NCBI GenBank assembly: GCA_023411175.1
Contig: JAEYPB010000081.1
Span: forward strand, 1 to 64,000
Source of the DNA: Bacillota bacterium
GTDB lineage: Bacteria; Bacillota; Clostridia; Christensenellales; Aristaeellaceae
Direction of reading: 5' to 3'
DNA: 64,000 nt
Of this stretch, positions 1 to 8,275 are shown one piece after another. The notes under the pieces were generated by a model. It worked only from the letters and a program-made list of their open reading frames with translations. It did no database searches and was not told the DNA's origin. Numbering within the stretch: position 1 is the first letter of the stretch; each line of letters starts with the position of its first letter. Both the position numbers and the translations under genes were made by a program.

Positions 1-2
1 CG

Positions 3-1016
3 CCGAAGGCGTGGGAGGCCGTCAAGCCGATCTTCCAGGGCATCGCCGCGAAGGTCGAAGGCAACGTGCCGTGCTGCGACTGGGTCGGCGAGGGCGGCGC
101 CGGGCACTACGTGAAGATGGTCCACAACGGGATCGAATACGGCGACATGCAGTTGATCTGCGAAGCCTACGACCTGATGCGGCGCGTGGCAGGTATGTCC
201 CCGGACGAGATGGCGGAGGTCTTCGAAGGCTGGAACAAGGGCAGGCTCGAAAGCTACCTGATCGAGATCACCGGGAAGATTCTGAAATTCAAGGACGCGG
301 ACGGTACGCCGCTGATCGACAAGATCCTCGACGCCGCGGGGCAGAAGGGCACCGGCAAGTGGGCGTCCATCGAGGCGCTGGACGAGGGCGTGCCGCTGAC
401 CCTGATCGCCGAGTCGGTGTTCGCCCGCTTCCTGTCGTCCGGAAAGGAGGCGCGCCTTCGCGCCTCGGCCGCGCTCTCCGGGCCGGAAGCGCGCTTCGAC
501 GGTGACCGGAAGGAATTCCTTCTGGACCTTGAGCGCGCGCTGTACGCCGCCAAGATCACCTCCTACGCGCAGGGGTACGCGCTGCTTCGAGCGGCGGCGG
601 CCCACTACGGATGGAATCTGAACTACGGCGGCATCGCGCTGATGTGGCGCGGCGGCTGCATCATCCGAAGCGCGTTTCTGGGTAAAATCCGGGAGGCCTT
701 CGAGCGCGACCCCGGCCTTGAGAACCTGATGCTGGATCCCTACTTTGCCGAGGTGATGAACGGCGCGCAGGCGGGCCTTCGCGGCGTTTGCGCGGCGGCG
801 GCGCACCATGGCGTGCCCGCGCCTTCCATGATGAGCGCGCTTTCCTATTATGACGGCTGCCGGGCCGAGCGGCTCCCCGCGAATCTCTTGCAGGCGCAGC
901 GGGATTACTTCGGTGCGCACACCTACGAGCGTGTGGACGCGCCCCGGGGGGACTTCTTCCACACGGACTGGACGGGTACGGGCGGAGGAACCGCTTCGAC
1001 CACCTACAACGCCTAG
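3..1016 (+). CDS. gnd: 6-phosphogluconate dehydrogenase, decarboxylating (5-prime truncated by window)
   Basis: Catalyses oxidative decarboxylation of 6-phosphogluconate to ribulose 5-phosphate in the pentose phosphate pathway (family knowledge). The reading frame is open from base 3, so the N-terminal Rossmann domain lies mostly outside the window. Visible near the start is the family signature GAGHYVKMVHNGIEYGDMQ with the catalytic Lys and Asn, then the all-helical domain, and a C-terminus with FHTDWTGTGG, the usual tail that reaches into the partner subunit. It ends 3 bp before the LarA-like gene, so the two are probably co-transcribed. The upstream control region is not visible. Confidence 0.95.
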   Translation, partial: PKAWEAVKPIFQGIAAKVEGNVPCCDWVGEGGAGHYVKMVHNGIEYGDMQLICEAYDLMRRVAGMSPDEMAEVFEGWNKGRLESYLIEITGKILKFKDADGTPLIDKILDAAGQKGTGKWASIEALDEGVPLTLIAESVFARFLSSGKEARLRASAALSGPEARFDGDRKEFLLDLERALYAAKITSYAQGYALLRAAAAHYGWNLNYGGIALMWRGGCIIRSAFLGKIREAFERDPGLENLMLDPYFAEVMNGAQAGLRGVCAAAAHHGVPAPSMMSALSYYDGCRAERLPANLLQAQRDYFGAHTYERVDAPRGDFFHTDWTGTGGGTASTTYNA

Positions 1017-1019
1017 GCC

Positions 1020-2282
1020 ATGAAGGATATTTGCATCCGAGCCGGGGATACGAAGGGCATTTCGGACGCGGAACTCAAGGAAATCCTCGCGGACGCGCTG
1101 CCCGCGGGGCTTGGGCGGGTGCTCTTGCTGCCGCCGGATCAGACGCGCTTCCACTCCGGCGGGGGGCGCCTCGCGAACATCGTTTACCACCTTCTGAAGG
1201 ACACCTGCCGGGTGGACGTGATGCCCGCCCTGGGCACCCATCAGCCGATGGACAGGGCACAATGCTGCCGCATGTTCGGCGACATCCCCTTTGAGCGCTT
1301 CATCGCCCACGCCTGGCGCACTGACGTGGTCAAAATCGGCACGATTCCCGGAGAATTTGTGCGAGAGGCCTCCGAAGGGCTGTATGACGCGCCCATCGAC
1401 GTGGAGATCAACCGCCGTCTTCTTGAGGGCTACGACCTCATCCTGTCCATCGGGCAGGTGGTGCCCCATGAGATCGCGGGCATGGCCAACCACGCCAAGA
1501 ACATCTTCGTCGGCTGCGGCGGGCCTGGGATGATCCACGCGACCCACATCCTGAGCGCCTTCTACGGCGTCGAGCGGGTGATGGGGCGGGAGGACACCCC
1601 CGCGCGGCGGCTGTTTGATTTTGCGGCGGAGCGGTTTTTGAAAAACCTGCCCATCTGTTACCTCCTCACAGTCGCCACCGCGCCCGAAGGAAAGACCCTG
1701 ATCCACGGCCTCTTCGGCGGTGCGGGCAGGGCGTCGTTTCTGAATGCGGCGGCGCTGGCGCGGGAGAAGAACATCAGCTACGTGGACGCGCCGCTCAAAA
1801 AGGTGGTGGCCTTCCTGGACGAGGCGGAGTTTCGCACCGCCTGGCTGGGCAACAAGGCCATTTATCGAACCCGCATGGCCATCCGGGAGGGCGGGGAACT
1901 GATCGTGCTTGGCCCCGGCGTCGAGGGCTTCGGAGAGGACGAGGCGAACGACCGCCTGATCCGAAAATACGGCTACTGCGGGCGAGATGCTGTTCTCCGG
2001 CTGTGCCGGACGCAGGAGGACCTGAAGGCAAACCTCTCGGCGGCGGCGCACCTGATCCACGGAAGCGCCGACGGCCATTTCTCCATCACCTACTGCACGA
2101 AGAAGCTCTCCCGAGAGGCGGTGGAGGGCGTCGGCTATCGGTACATGCGCTACGAAGAGGCGGCCGCACGGTACGACCCGGCGCATCTTGCGCCGGGCCA
2201 CAACCGGCTCGCGGACGGGGAGGAGATCTTCTTCATCCCCAATCCGGCTCTGGGCCTCTGGGCGGTCCGGGAAAGCACTTGA
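1020..2282 (+). CDS. LarA-family (DUF2088) hydroxyacid racemase/epimerase-like protein
   Basis: 420 aa, close to the length of nickel-pincer lactate racemase LarA and its homologues, which racemise or epimerise alpha-hydroxyacids. Visible features are an N-terminal domain with PDQTRFHSGGG, the family ALGTHQPM segment (about residues 66-73), and a central HAKNIFVGCGG region followed by IHATH. The lysine that binds the nickel-pincer cofactor in characterised LarA is not obvious in this last stretch, so activity and cofactor are uncertain. The gene sits between gnd and a mannonate/fructuronate-type oxidoreductase. This context suggests a sugar-acid substrate such as gluconate/mannonate rather than lactate; that is inference. 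No clear Shine-Dalgarno precedes the ATG, so translation may be coupled to gnd. Confidence 0.75.
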   Translation: MKDICIRAGDTKGISDAELKEILADALPAGLGRVLLLPPDQTRFHSGGGRLANIVYHLLKDTCRVDVMPALGTHQPMDRAQCCRMFGDIPFERFIAHAWRTDVVKIGTIPGEFVREASEGLYDAPIDVEINRRLLEGYDLILSIGQVVPHEIAGMANHAKNIFVGCGGPGMIHATHILSAFYGVERVMGREDTPARRLFDFAAERFLKNLPICYLLTVATAPEGKTLIHGLFGGAGRASFLNAAALAREKNISYVDAPLKKVVAFLDEAEFRTAWLGNKAIYRTRMAIREGGELIVLGPGVEGFGEDEANDRLIRKYGYCGRDAVLRLCRTQEDLKANLSAAAHLIHGSADGHFSITYCTKKLSREAVEGVGYRYMRYEEAAARYDPAHLAPGHNRLADGEEIFFIPNPALGLWAVREST

Positions 2283-2301
2283 TGAAAGGGCGCGTTGACG
2301 G

Positions 2302-3927
2302 GTGAAACTCACGCGGCGGGGCACCGCTGAAAATCGGGCGGAATGGGCCGAAAAGGGCTATGCGCTGCCGGATTACGATGTCGACCAAATGGTGCGGGCG
2401 ACGGCCGCCGCACCGGAATGGGTGCATTTCGGCGCGGGGAACTTGTTCCGCGCGCTGCCCGCCGCGCTCTGCGATTGGGCGCTGAACGCCGGGCGAACGC
2501 AAAGCGGGATCATCGTTGCCTCCGGGTACGACGCGGGGATGCTGGAGGCGGCTTACCGCCCCTTCGACAACCTGTTTGTGCTCGTTTCGCTGAAGCCGGA
2601 GGGCGCGGAGAAGCGGGTGGTGGCGAGCATCGCGGAGGCGCTCTCGATGCGCCGCGCGCACCCGGACTGGGCGCGCCTTTGCGAGGTGTTCCGCAGCCCG
2701 TCCCTGAAAGTCGCAAGCCTCGCCATCACCGAAAAGGGTTACAACCTGGAAGGCGCGGACGGCCGGCCCCTGCCGGAGGCGGCGCGGGACTATGACGCCG
2801 GGCCTTCGAGGGCCGAAGGTTATCTTGGAAGGATCGCGGCGCTTTTGTACGAGCGGTATCTGGCCGGCGCGCTGCCGCTCTCCCTCGTCAGCATGGACAA
2901 CTGCGCGAAGAACGGCGACCGCCTGCGCGGCGCGATGGAGGCCTATGCCCGGGCGTGGGTTGCCGGTAGGCTCGCCGCGCCGGACTTCCTAAGGTATCTC
3001 GAAGACCGGGACCGGGTCGGCTTTCCGGTGACGATGGTGGACAAGATTACGCCACGGCCGGACGACGGCGTGGCCGCGATGCTGGAGGCGGACGGGATGG
3101 AGGACGCCCGCGCCGTCCGGACGGAGGCGGGGAGCCTCGCCGCGCCGTTTGTCAACGCGGAGCCGGCGCAGTATCTGGTCGTGGAGGACTGGTTTCCAAA
3201 CGGCCGGCCGGAGATATCCGGCGCGCCGGGGGCGGTGTTCGCGCGCCGGGAGGCGGTGGTCCGGGCAGAGCGCATGAAGGTGTGCGCGCTGTTAAATCCG
3301 CTGCACACGGCGCTGGCTGTGTTCGGCTGTCTGACGGGGCATACCCGGATCGCGGATGAGGTGCGCGACGCGCTCATGATCCGGCTGGTCAGAACGCTGG
3401 GCGAAAGGGAAGGGCTGCCCACGGTGGAGCCTTGCGCCCTCGATCCAAAGGGCTTTTTGGAATCACTCATCCGTGAGAGACTGCCGAACCCGCGCCTGCC
3501 CGATTCGCCGCAGCGCATCGCCGCCGACACGTCGCAGAAGGTCGCCGTGCGCTTTGGCGAGACCATTCGAGCCCATATGGAGCGCGACGGGCTCTCGGTG
3601 GATGACCTCATGGCCGTACCCCTCGTGATCGCCGGGTGGCTGCGCTACCTTCTGGCGGTGGACGACGCGGGGAACCCCTTCCGGCCCAGCCCCGACCCCC
3701 GGCTTTCGGAGCTTCAGACCGCGCTTTCGGGCGTCCGCCTTGGCGATTCGGGCCCCTTTCCGCAGCTTCGGCCGATTCTTTCGGACAAGACCATCTTCGG
3801 CCTCGACCTTTATGAGGCGGGGCTCGGCGGGCGGATCGAGGGCTATTTTGCGGAGATGCTCACAGGCCCCGGCGCGGTGCGCCGCGCGCTGGAGCGCCAT
3901 CTGCCCGGGGGAAGCATAGCGATGTAG
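2302..3927 (+). CDS. mannitol dehydrogenase-family oxidoreductase, probable fructuronate reductase / mannonate oxidoreductase
   Basis: 541 aa polyol-specific long-chain dehydrogenase. The family active-site motif K-x5-N-x2-H is present as KVCALLNPLH (about residue 330), and the N-terminal nucleotide-binding start reads VHFGAGNLFRA. Members interconvert D-fructuronate/D-mannonate, tagaturonate/altronate or mannitol/fructose with NAD(H). Context with gnd and a hydroxyacid racemase-like gene favours a sugar-acid substrate, hence the UxuB-like call, but substrate cannot be read from sequence. Translation starts at GTG, 19 bp after the preceding stop. Confidence 0.82.
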   Translation: MKLTRRGTAENRAEWAEKGYALPDYDVDQMVRATAAAPEWVHFGAGNLFRALPAALCDWALNAGRTQSGIIVASGYDAGMLEAAYRPFDNLFVLVSLKPEGAEKRVVASIAEALSMRRAHPDWARLCEVFRSPSLKVASLAITEKGYNLEGADGRPLPEAARDYDAGPSRAEGYLGRIAALLYERYLAGALPLSLVSMDNCAKNGDRLRGAMEAYARAWVAGRLAAPDFLRYLEDRDRVGFPVTMVDKITPRPDDGVAAMLEADGMEDARAVRTEAGSLAAPFVNAEPAQYLVVEDWFPNGRPEISGAPGAVFARREAVVRAERMKVCALLNPLHTALAVFGCLTGHTRIADEVRDALMIRLVRTLGEREGLPTVEPCALDPKGFLESLIRERLPNPRLPDSPQRIAADTSQKVAVRFGETIRAHMERDGLSVDDLMAVPLVIAGWLRYLLAVDDAGNPFRPSPDPRLSELQTALSGVRLGDSGPFPQLRPILSDKTIFGLDLYEAGLGGRIEGYFAEMLTGPGAVRRALERHLPGGSIAM

Positions 3928-4111
3928 CGCGCGGGCGGAACCCTGCATCCAAAGTAGGAGAAGATGCTTGCCTTGCGCCGGAAGGCGATGTTCGGATTTG
4001 CCTTCCGCACGCTCCCGCACACGGCTGGCGGTTGCCCGCCTCCGTTTTCCGCGGCAGCCCGAGCCTTGATGTTTATTTTTATTTCGGCGCGGGCATGCTG
4101 TGTGCGAGGTG

Positions 4112-4291
4112 ATGTATGTGTTAAGCAACGCGAACCTGGTCGTCCTGATCGAGGGCGACGCGGAGGCCTGCAAGTACTTTCTATCGCTGCCGGAATACGT
4201 GCGCAACCAGCTCAGCGCGAAGCCCGAGGGGATCGGCACCCTGGACGAGCTGCGCACGCGGGCGTCACAGCTTTTGAATGGCAACGGATGA
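4112..4291 (+). CDS. small conserved-looking hypothetical protein
   Basis: About 59 aa, beginning MYVLSNANLVVLIEGDAEAC, with an acidic LIEGDAEA segment and a SLPEYVRNQL helix. I do not recognise a named family, but the composition is protein-like and unlike the shadow frames around it. GAGGTG at 4106-4111 abuts the ATG at 4112, so the GTG at 4118 (spacing about 5) may be the true start. It is followed by a bidirectional terminator at 4411. Role unknown. Confidence 0.55.
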   Translation: MYVLSNANLVVLIEGDAEACKYFLSLPEYVRNQLSAKPEGIGTLDELRTRASQLLNGNG

Positions 4292-4410
4292 CGGCAAACC
4301 GATGCCGGAAGCCCCGGACTGGGACGGAAAGGCTTGGTGCCCTTGCCTATGCGGAAAGTTCTCAGATAGCCCTACAAGCGAAAACCCATAGACACTACGC
4401 GCCAAAAACG

Positions 4411-4439
4411 AAAACCCCAGCGTTTGCTGGGGTTTTCGT
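4411..4439. terminator. intrinsic terminator (bidirectional)
   Basis: Stem CCCCAGC/GCTGGGG with a GTTT loop, A-run on the left and TTTTCG on the right, so it can work on both strands. It closes the small gene at 4112. Confidence 0.8.
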
Positions 4440-4579
4440 CTAGGGACATCAGCCGATATAAATTCACGGCGCCCAAGATCGTAGACAAAACGCGCAAAAA
4501 GGTGTTTGCGATCTCACGAAGTATATATTGCCAGAATAATCTGTTGCTATCGACCTAAACTATGCTCGAGGTGAAGACA

Positions 4580-4681
4580 ATGGCCAATCAAAAAGGTCGC
4601 AATCCCAAACGAAAAAACGCTCCCATAAATCTGCCTTCTAAACGCCGCAACAAATACGGGGAGCTCAAATCAGAAAAGTGA
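4580..4681 (+). CDS. tiny basic hypothetical protein (33 aa)
   Basis: ATG preceded by GAGGTGAAG at 4568-4576. The product begins MANQKGRNPKRKNAP and is rich in Lys, Arg, Asn and Pro, with no hydrophobic segment. Such short, very basic peptides occur among spore-associated or nucleic-acid-binding small proteins, but I recognise no family. It lies in the AT-rich stretch. Support is the good ribosome binding site and the biased composition only. Confidence 0.35.
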   Translation: MANQKGRNPKRKNAPINLPSKRRNKYGELKSEK

Positions 4682-4771
4682 ATACGTCGCTCCCGGTTTG
4701 ACAAAGCGTCGCTCGGTGATCATCTGCACCTGTAATGGGCGAGACGGGAACTGGTTAAACCACAGCAGTAC

Positions 4772-4798
4772 GCCGCAGGTTCATCATGAGCCTGCGGC
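4772..4798. repeat. strong 12-bp hairpin
   Basis: GCCGCAGGTTCA pairs with TGAGCCTGCGGC (one G-T wobble) around a TCA loop. It is not followed by a T-run on either strand, so its role (terminator remnant, REP-like element) is unclear. Confidence 0.5.
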
Positions 4799-5040
4799 AA
4801 TGTTCTTACCGCCAGAAAACAATTTGGAGCTTATCGCTCGCTATCTTGTTTCCGGCTTACCACGCAATCGTCTGCCTCGGCATTTGACTCAATCAATATC
4901 AAACGTCGGCCAGTAGTCGAGATGCAATGGAGTTTACGATTCCAGGCCCGTACAGGCGCCGTATCCGCCCGGATTTTGCACGCAAATAAAAAACGCCCGC
5001 CGATAGGCGAGCATTTCATGGGAACCAGTATCCCTCTTGA

Positions 5041-5126
5041 TGGTGCCGGAAGTGGGACTTGAACCCACACGGTGTCGCCACCAACGGATTTTGAGTCCGT
5101 CACGTCTGCCATTCCATCATTCCGGC
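5041..5126 (-). tRNA. tRNA-Leu (anticodon CAA), CCA encoded
   Basis: The complement folds as a class II tRNA. Acceptor GCCGGAA pairs with TTCCGGC, discriminator A is followed by genomically encoded CCA, the anticodon stem ACGGA/TCCGT encloses CTCAAAA giving anticodon CAA (decodes UUG), a long variable arm GGTGGCGACACC is present, and the T loop is GTTCAAG. Length 86 nt. Confidence 0.95.
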
Positions 5127-5140
5127 GCGATGCGGATTTT

Positions 5141-5169
5141 ATTATACGGGATTGGCGGGCAAAATGCAA
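5141..5169 (-). promoter_or_regulatory. tRNA-Leu promoter
   Basis: On the minus strand TTGCAT (5164-5169), a 17-bp spacer and a perfect TATAAT (5141-5146) lie about 14 bp upstream of the mature tRNA 5-prime end. Confidence 0.75.
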
Positions 5170-5423
5170 GGGGCGGCGCGAAATTTCCCGGGCTTTGCAT
5201 CGGTGCGCGGCGGGGGAGGTGTCTGGCCGTGCCATCGCCCGAATGGCGCCTGCGCGTTTGCGCCGTTGTATGGTCGATTTTGAAGAAGATACGTCATCCG
5301 CGCCGGCGCTCAATGGGTTGGGCAGAGCGTTTCGGAGAAATTTCTTTCGGCTGGCAAAACCATGCAACCTGAATGACAAATTTGCGTCCAAATGAAGACC
5401 GGCCGCGAAAAAGCCGGCTCCAT
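5170..5423. other. intergenic stretch between tRNA-Leu and the sigma-factor promoter
   Basis: About 250 bp with no supported gene. Near its right end a CCGGC/GCCGG stem (about 5399-5416) precedes T-rich sequence and could be a weak terminator overlapping the next promoter. Confidence 0.4.
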
Positions 5424-5452
5424 TTGGTTTTTTAACGCGTTGCGTGTATAAT
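5424..5452 (+). promoter_or_regulatory. sigma-A-type promoter of the ECF sigma operon
   Basis: TTGGTT (5424-5429), 17-bp spacer, perfect TATAAT (5447-5452). It is placed 17 bp before the GTG start, implying a very short leader. No ECF-type AAC/CGT promoter that would show autoregulation was recognised. Confidence 0.6.
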
Positions 5453-5468
5453 AGCAGGTGGAAGTGAG

Positions 5469-6062
5469 GTGATCGGCTTGCAGAACGCACCCGATGAACG
5501 TGAACTCGTCCGCAGGGCTTCGCAAGGCGATGAATCCGCGTTTGAGCTATTGATGCGAACGCATGAAAGCCGTATGTACGCGGTGGCCCTTCGGATGTGT
5601 GCAAACCGCGAAGACGCACAGGATTGCCTGCAGGAGGCCATGCTGCGCATCTATCGCGCCATATCGAATTTTAAGTTCCAGTCCTCCTTCGCCACATGGG
5701 CGTACAGGATCACGATGAACACCTGCCTGGATGAGCTGAGGCGGCGGAAACTGCGCACCGCCACGTCGCTGGACGTGCTGCTGGATACCGGCTGGTCGCC
5801 TACCGACGACGGGGAAACGCCGGAGCAGTACTCTATTGCGTCGGAGCAGCGGCGCATGCTGGAAAAGGCCATCGCGGATCTGCCGGAGGACATGCGCGCC
5901 GCCATCGTGCTTCGCGACGTACAGGGGTTCAGCTATGACGAAATCGCTAGAATGCTGGAGGCCAACGTGGGTACGATCAAATCTCGCATCAGCCGCGGAC
6001 GGGAAAAACTCCGTGAAGTGCTGGTCAGGCAACCGGAACTTTTTGGCCGGTATCCTGTCTAA
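5469..6062 (+). CDS. ECF-type RNA polymerase sigma factor
   Basis: 197 aa. Region 2 (about residues 20-90) contains the DAQDCLQEAMLRIYRAI core-binding helix and the FATWAYRITMNTCLDELRRRK -10-recognition segment. Region 4 (about residues 130-185) has LPEDMRAAIVLRDVQGFSYDEIA followed by the recognition helix VGTIKSRISRGREKLR. There is no region 1 or 3, as in SigW/RpoE-like factors. The start is GTG; TTG at 5478 with AGGTGA upstream is an alternative. It is followed 23 bp later by its probable anti-sigma factor, so the pair likely forms an envelope-stress switch. Confidence 0.9.
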   Translation: MIGLQNAPDERELVRRASQGDESAFELLMRTHESRMYAVALRMCANREDAQDCLQEAMLRIYRAISNFKFQSSFATWAYRITMNTCLDELRRRKLRTATSLDVLLDTGWSPTDDGETPEQYSIASEQRRMLEKAIADLPEDMRAAIVLRDVQGFSYDEIARMLEANVGTIKSRISRGREKLREVLVRQPELFGRYPV

Positions 6063-6085
6063 ATGGTGGAAAGGAGGGGAAGCGC

Positions 6086-7339
6086 ATGAACGAGCAGGAC
6101 AAATGCCGCTGGTTTGATTCCAGCCTGAACGCTTACCTGGACGGCGAGCTCGACCGGGAAGCGCGCGATAAGATGAACGAGCACGCGCGGGGCTGTCCCG
6201 AGTGCGGGCAAAAAATGGAAACCATGACGCGGCTTCTGACCATGTGCGCCGAGCTTGACGAAGGCCTGAGCGTGCCGCTCGAAGCGCAGGCCGCCTGGCG
6301 TAAGGCCATCCGCAGCGAAGGCGAAGGCCGCAGGAAAATGCGCCGTGTGAGCGCGTGGACGCGGAGCGCCGGCTGGATCGCGGCGGCGCTGACGCTCCTT
6401 GTCGTCTCCACCGCGGTACTGAATCCCATAAGCGGGATGCCTCCGGTCGAGTATTCGACGAGAACCGCGGGAGCCCCTGTGGAAAGTTACTCCGTGGGCT
6501 TTGCGCCGGAGTATGAGGCCTTGGAAGAGAGCGCTGCGGCGCCCGATTCGCTGGCGATTGCGAAGGACGGCCCGCTGGACGGCGGCGCAGATTCGGTGCT
6601 GACAAACCAGCAACAGGCGGACAATGCCGACACCGGGCGCGCGCCCGTGGTCGTCCGTTCCGCCAGCCGCTCGATTGAAACCACCGCCTATGACACCGAC
6701 AGCCAGATGGTCGACAACCTCGTGGACGAGTATGCCGGCTATTATGAATCCGACAGTCAGAGCGGCTCGCCCATCGAGCCGGGCCAGAGCATCGGACGCG
6801 AGCGGGATATGTCCATCCGCGTTCCCAGCGCCCAGGTGGACGAGTTTTTGACAGGGCTGGACGTGGTCGGCAGCATCGTCTACAAAAACCAGTCCGCGCA
6901 GGACGTGTCCGACCAGTACTATGACGCCGCCGCCCGCCTGAACGCCCTCAAGGCGCAGCGGGAACAGATCGAACGGCTGATGGAAACCGCCACGGATCTC
7001 ACCGGCATCGTCGAGCTCTCCGACAGGTTCTACGACCTGCAGGCCGAGATCGATACGATGGAAGGCCGGATTCGCGACTGGAACAGCAAGGCCGACTATG
7101 CCCAGGTCTCCGTTCGGATGACCGAGGTGGCCGTGCGCACCCAGGTGCTGCCGGTGGGCAACAGCCTGATCGAGCGCATCCGCACCGGGTTTTTCGATTC
7201 GGTCAACTGGCTCAGCGGATTTTTGCAGGACATGGCCGTGGTGCTGGCCGCGCTGGCGCCTGTTCTGGTGGTTCTCCTGCCGCTGATCGTGCTGATCCTG
7301 GTGGTCGTCAAGGTTGTGCGCGTGAAAAAGCGCAGATAA
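6086..7339 (+). CDS. membrane anti-sigma factor with zinc-finger domain fused to DUF4349
   Basis: 417 aa. The N-terminal anti-sigma zinc-binding motif H-x3-C-x2-C is visible as HARGCPEC (His33, Cys37, Cys40). A membrane segment WIAAALTLLVVSTAVL follows at about residues 93-110. The extracytoplasmic part contains a DUF4349 domain with RDMSIRVPSAQVDEFL and a coiled-coil-like stretch. The C-terminus has strong hydrophobic segments ending in a basic VVKVVRVKKRR tail. The protein should hold the upstream ECF factor at the membrane and release it on an envelope signal; the DUF4349 part is probably the sensor (inference). Good GGAGGGG ribosome binding site. Confidence 0.85.
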   Translation: MNEQDKCRWFDSSLNAYLDGELDREARDKMNEHARGCPECGQKMETMTRLLTMCAELDEGLSVPLEAQAAWRKAIRSEGEGRRKMRRVSAWTRSAGWIAAALTLLVVSTAVLNPISGMPPVEYSTRTAGAPVESYSVGFAPEYEALEESAAAPDSLAIAKDGPLDGGADSVLTNQQQADNADTGRAPVVVRSASRSIETTAYDTDSQMVDNLVDEYAGYYESDSQSGSPIEPGQSIGRERDMSIRVPSAQVDEFLTGLDVVGSIVYKNQSAQDVSDQYYDAAARLNALKAQREQIERLMETATDLTGIVELSDRFYDLQAEIDTMEGRIRDWNSKADYAQVSVRMTEVAVRTQVLPVGNSLIERIRTGFFDSVNWLSGFLQDMAVVLAALAPVLVVLLPLIVLILVVVKVVRVKKRR

Positions 7340-7419
7340 TCCAGTTTCCCTGTGGCGCATGACCATTTACGCCGTGCGCCATTTTTGTACCCAAAAACAC
7401 GATAAAAGGAGTGATTTTC

Positions 7420-8124
7420 ATGAAGCATCTGAAGATTCTGACCCTGGCGCTGGCCCTGATCCTGGCTGTCGCACCCGTTTCCGCGCTGGCCGACAGCGCA
7501 AAGGTGACCGTGTCCGGCACCGGCGTGGTCAGCCTCAAGCCGGATACCGCCACCGTTACGCTGGGTGTCAGCGAGACGCAGCCGGGCGCGGTGGAGGCGC
7601 AGTCCAACGTCAACACGGCCATCGAAGCCATCAAGAAGGCGCTTCTCAAGGTGGGCGTCAAGGAGACGGATATCTCCGTCAGCGACCTGAGCGTATGGGG
7701 CAATTACGACTACTCCGGAGAGACCCAGAAGCTCATCGGCTACACCGCCTCCCACACGCTGAACATCACCACCGGCAACCTGGATCTGGTTGGGCCTCTG
7801 ATCGACGCGGCGCTCTCCGCCGGCGCGAACCAGTTGCAGGGCGTTTCCTTCTCGGTGAAGGACAACGACGCGGCGTACAATCAGGCGCTGAAGCTGGCCG
7901 TCGAAAAGGCCAGAGAGAAGGCCGAAGTGCTCGCCGCCGCCACCGGCGCGACGCTGGGCGCGCTGGATGAGCTGACCGAGGGCTCCGGCTACGATTACAA
8001 CCCCTATCCCGTCGCCAAGTACGCCGCCGCCGACGCCGCGGAGGGCGCGGAACCCACTCAGGTGGACACCGGCATGGTGACCATCACTGCCACGGTAACG
8101 GCGGTCTACGCAGTAGCAGGCTAA
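7420..8124 (+). CDS. exported SIMPL-domain (DUF541) protein
   Basis: 234 aa with a signal peptide (MKHLKILTLALALILAVAPVSALA) and a predicted cut after ALA; no lipobox. The mature part reads KVTVSGTGVVSLKPDTATVTLGV, typical of SIMPL proteins. These are oligomeric envelope proteins of poorly known function, often linked to oxidative or membrane stress. ATG 7420 is chosen because AGGAG sits 10 bp upstream. It follows the sigma/anti-sigma pair by about 80 bp and may be in the same stress regulon. Confidence 0.85.
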   Translation: MKHLKILTLALALILAVAPVSALADSAKVTVSGTGVVSLKPDTATVTLGVSETQPGAVEAQSNVNTAIEAIKKALLKVGVKETDISVSDLSVWGNYDYSGETQKLIGYTASHTLNITTGNLDLVGPLIDAALSAGANQLQGVSFSVKDNDAAYNQALKLAVEKAREKAEVLAAATGATLGALDELTEGSGYDYNPYPVAKYAAADAAEGAEPTQVDTGMVTITATVTAVYAVAG

Positions 8125-8140
8125 AGAACGGAACTGGTCC

Positions 8141-8185
8141 GAGGGCCGCGGTGCGGCCCTCGGGCCCCAGCAAACGCTGGGGCCC
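8141..8185 (+). terminator. two tandem GC-rich hairpins after the SIMPL gene
   Basis: GAGGGCCGC/GCGGCCCTC (8141-8161) is followed immediately by GGGCCCCAGC/GCTGGGGCCC with an AAAC loop (8162-8185). No adjacent T-run. Probably the 3-prime end structure of the sigma operon. Confidence 0.55.
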
Positions 8186-8202
8186 GCTGACAAAGTTGTC
8201 GG

Positions 8203-8233
8203 CAGGCTGACTGGCGTTTTTTTGATGCTTTAA
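8203..8233. repeat. fragment of dispersed intergenic repeat (copy 5)
   Basis: Ends in GTTTTTTTGATGCTTTAA, the same right-end sequence as the repeat copies at 9005 and 27486, and again abuts a terminator hairpin (8232). The rest of the element is missing or unrecognisable. Confidence 0.45.
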
Positions 8234-8257
8234 GGCGGGGCCGAAAGCCCCGCCTTT
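8232..8257. terminator. intrinsic terminator between convergent genes
   Basis: AAGGCGGGG/CCCCGCCTT stem with CCGAAAG loop and TTTTGATT on the plus side. It separates the SIMPL gene (plus) from the DUF4867 gene (minus). Confidence 0.75.
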
Positions 8258-8275
8258 TGATTGCCCAGTCTAAAT

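Larger units (their letters stand above)
4440..5040. other. AT-richer, gene-poor intergenic stretch
   Basis: About 600 bp whose base composition is visibly richer in A/T than the surrounding genes. It holds one plausible tiny ORF (4580-4681) and a strong hairpin (4772-4798). No convincing longer gene is seen on either strand. It may be a remnant of transferred DNA between the terminator at 4411 and the tRNA-Leu, a common integration neighbourhood. Confidence 0.5.

Noticed and set aside
3964..4443. 159-codon plus-strand ORF overlapping the small gene at 4112
   Set aside because: Conflicts with the better-supported small ORF, runs through the terminator at 4411, and has no protein-like pattern.
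4698..4916. 72-codon ORF in the AT-rich stretch
   Set aside because: No ribosome binding site, spans the strong hairpin, no domain.
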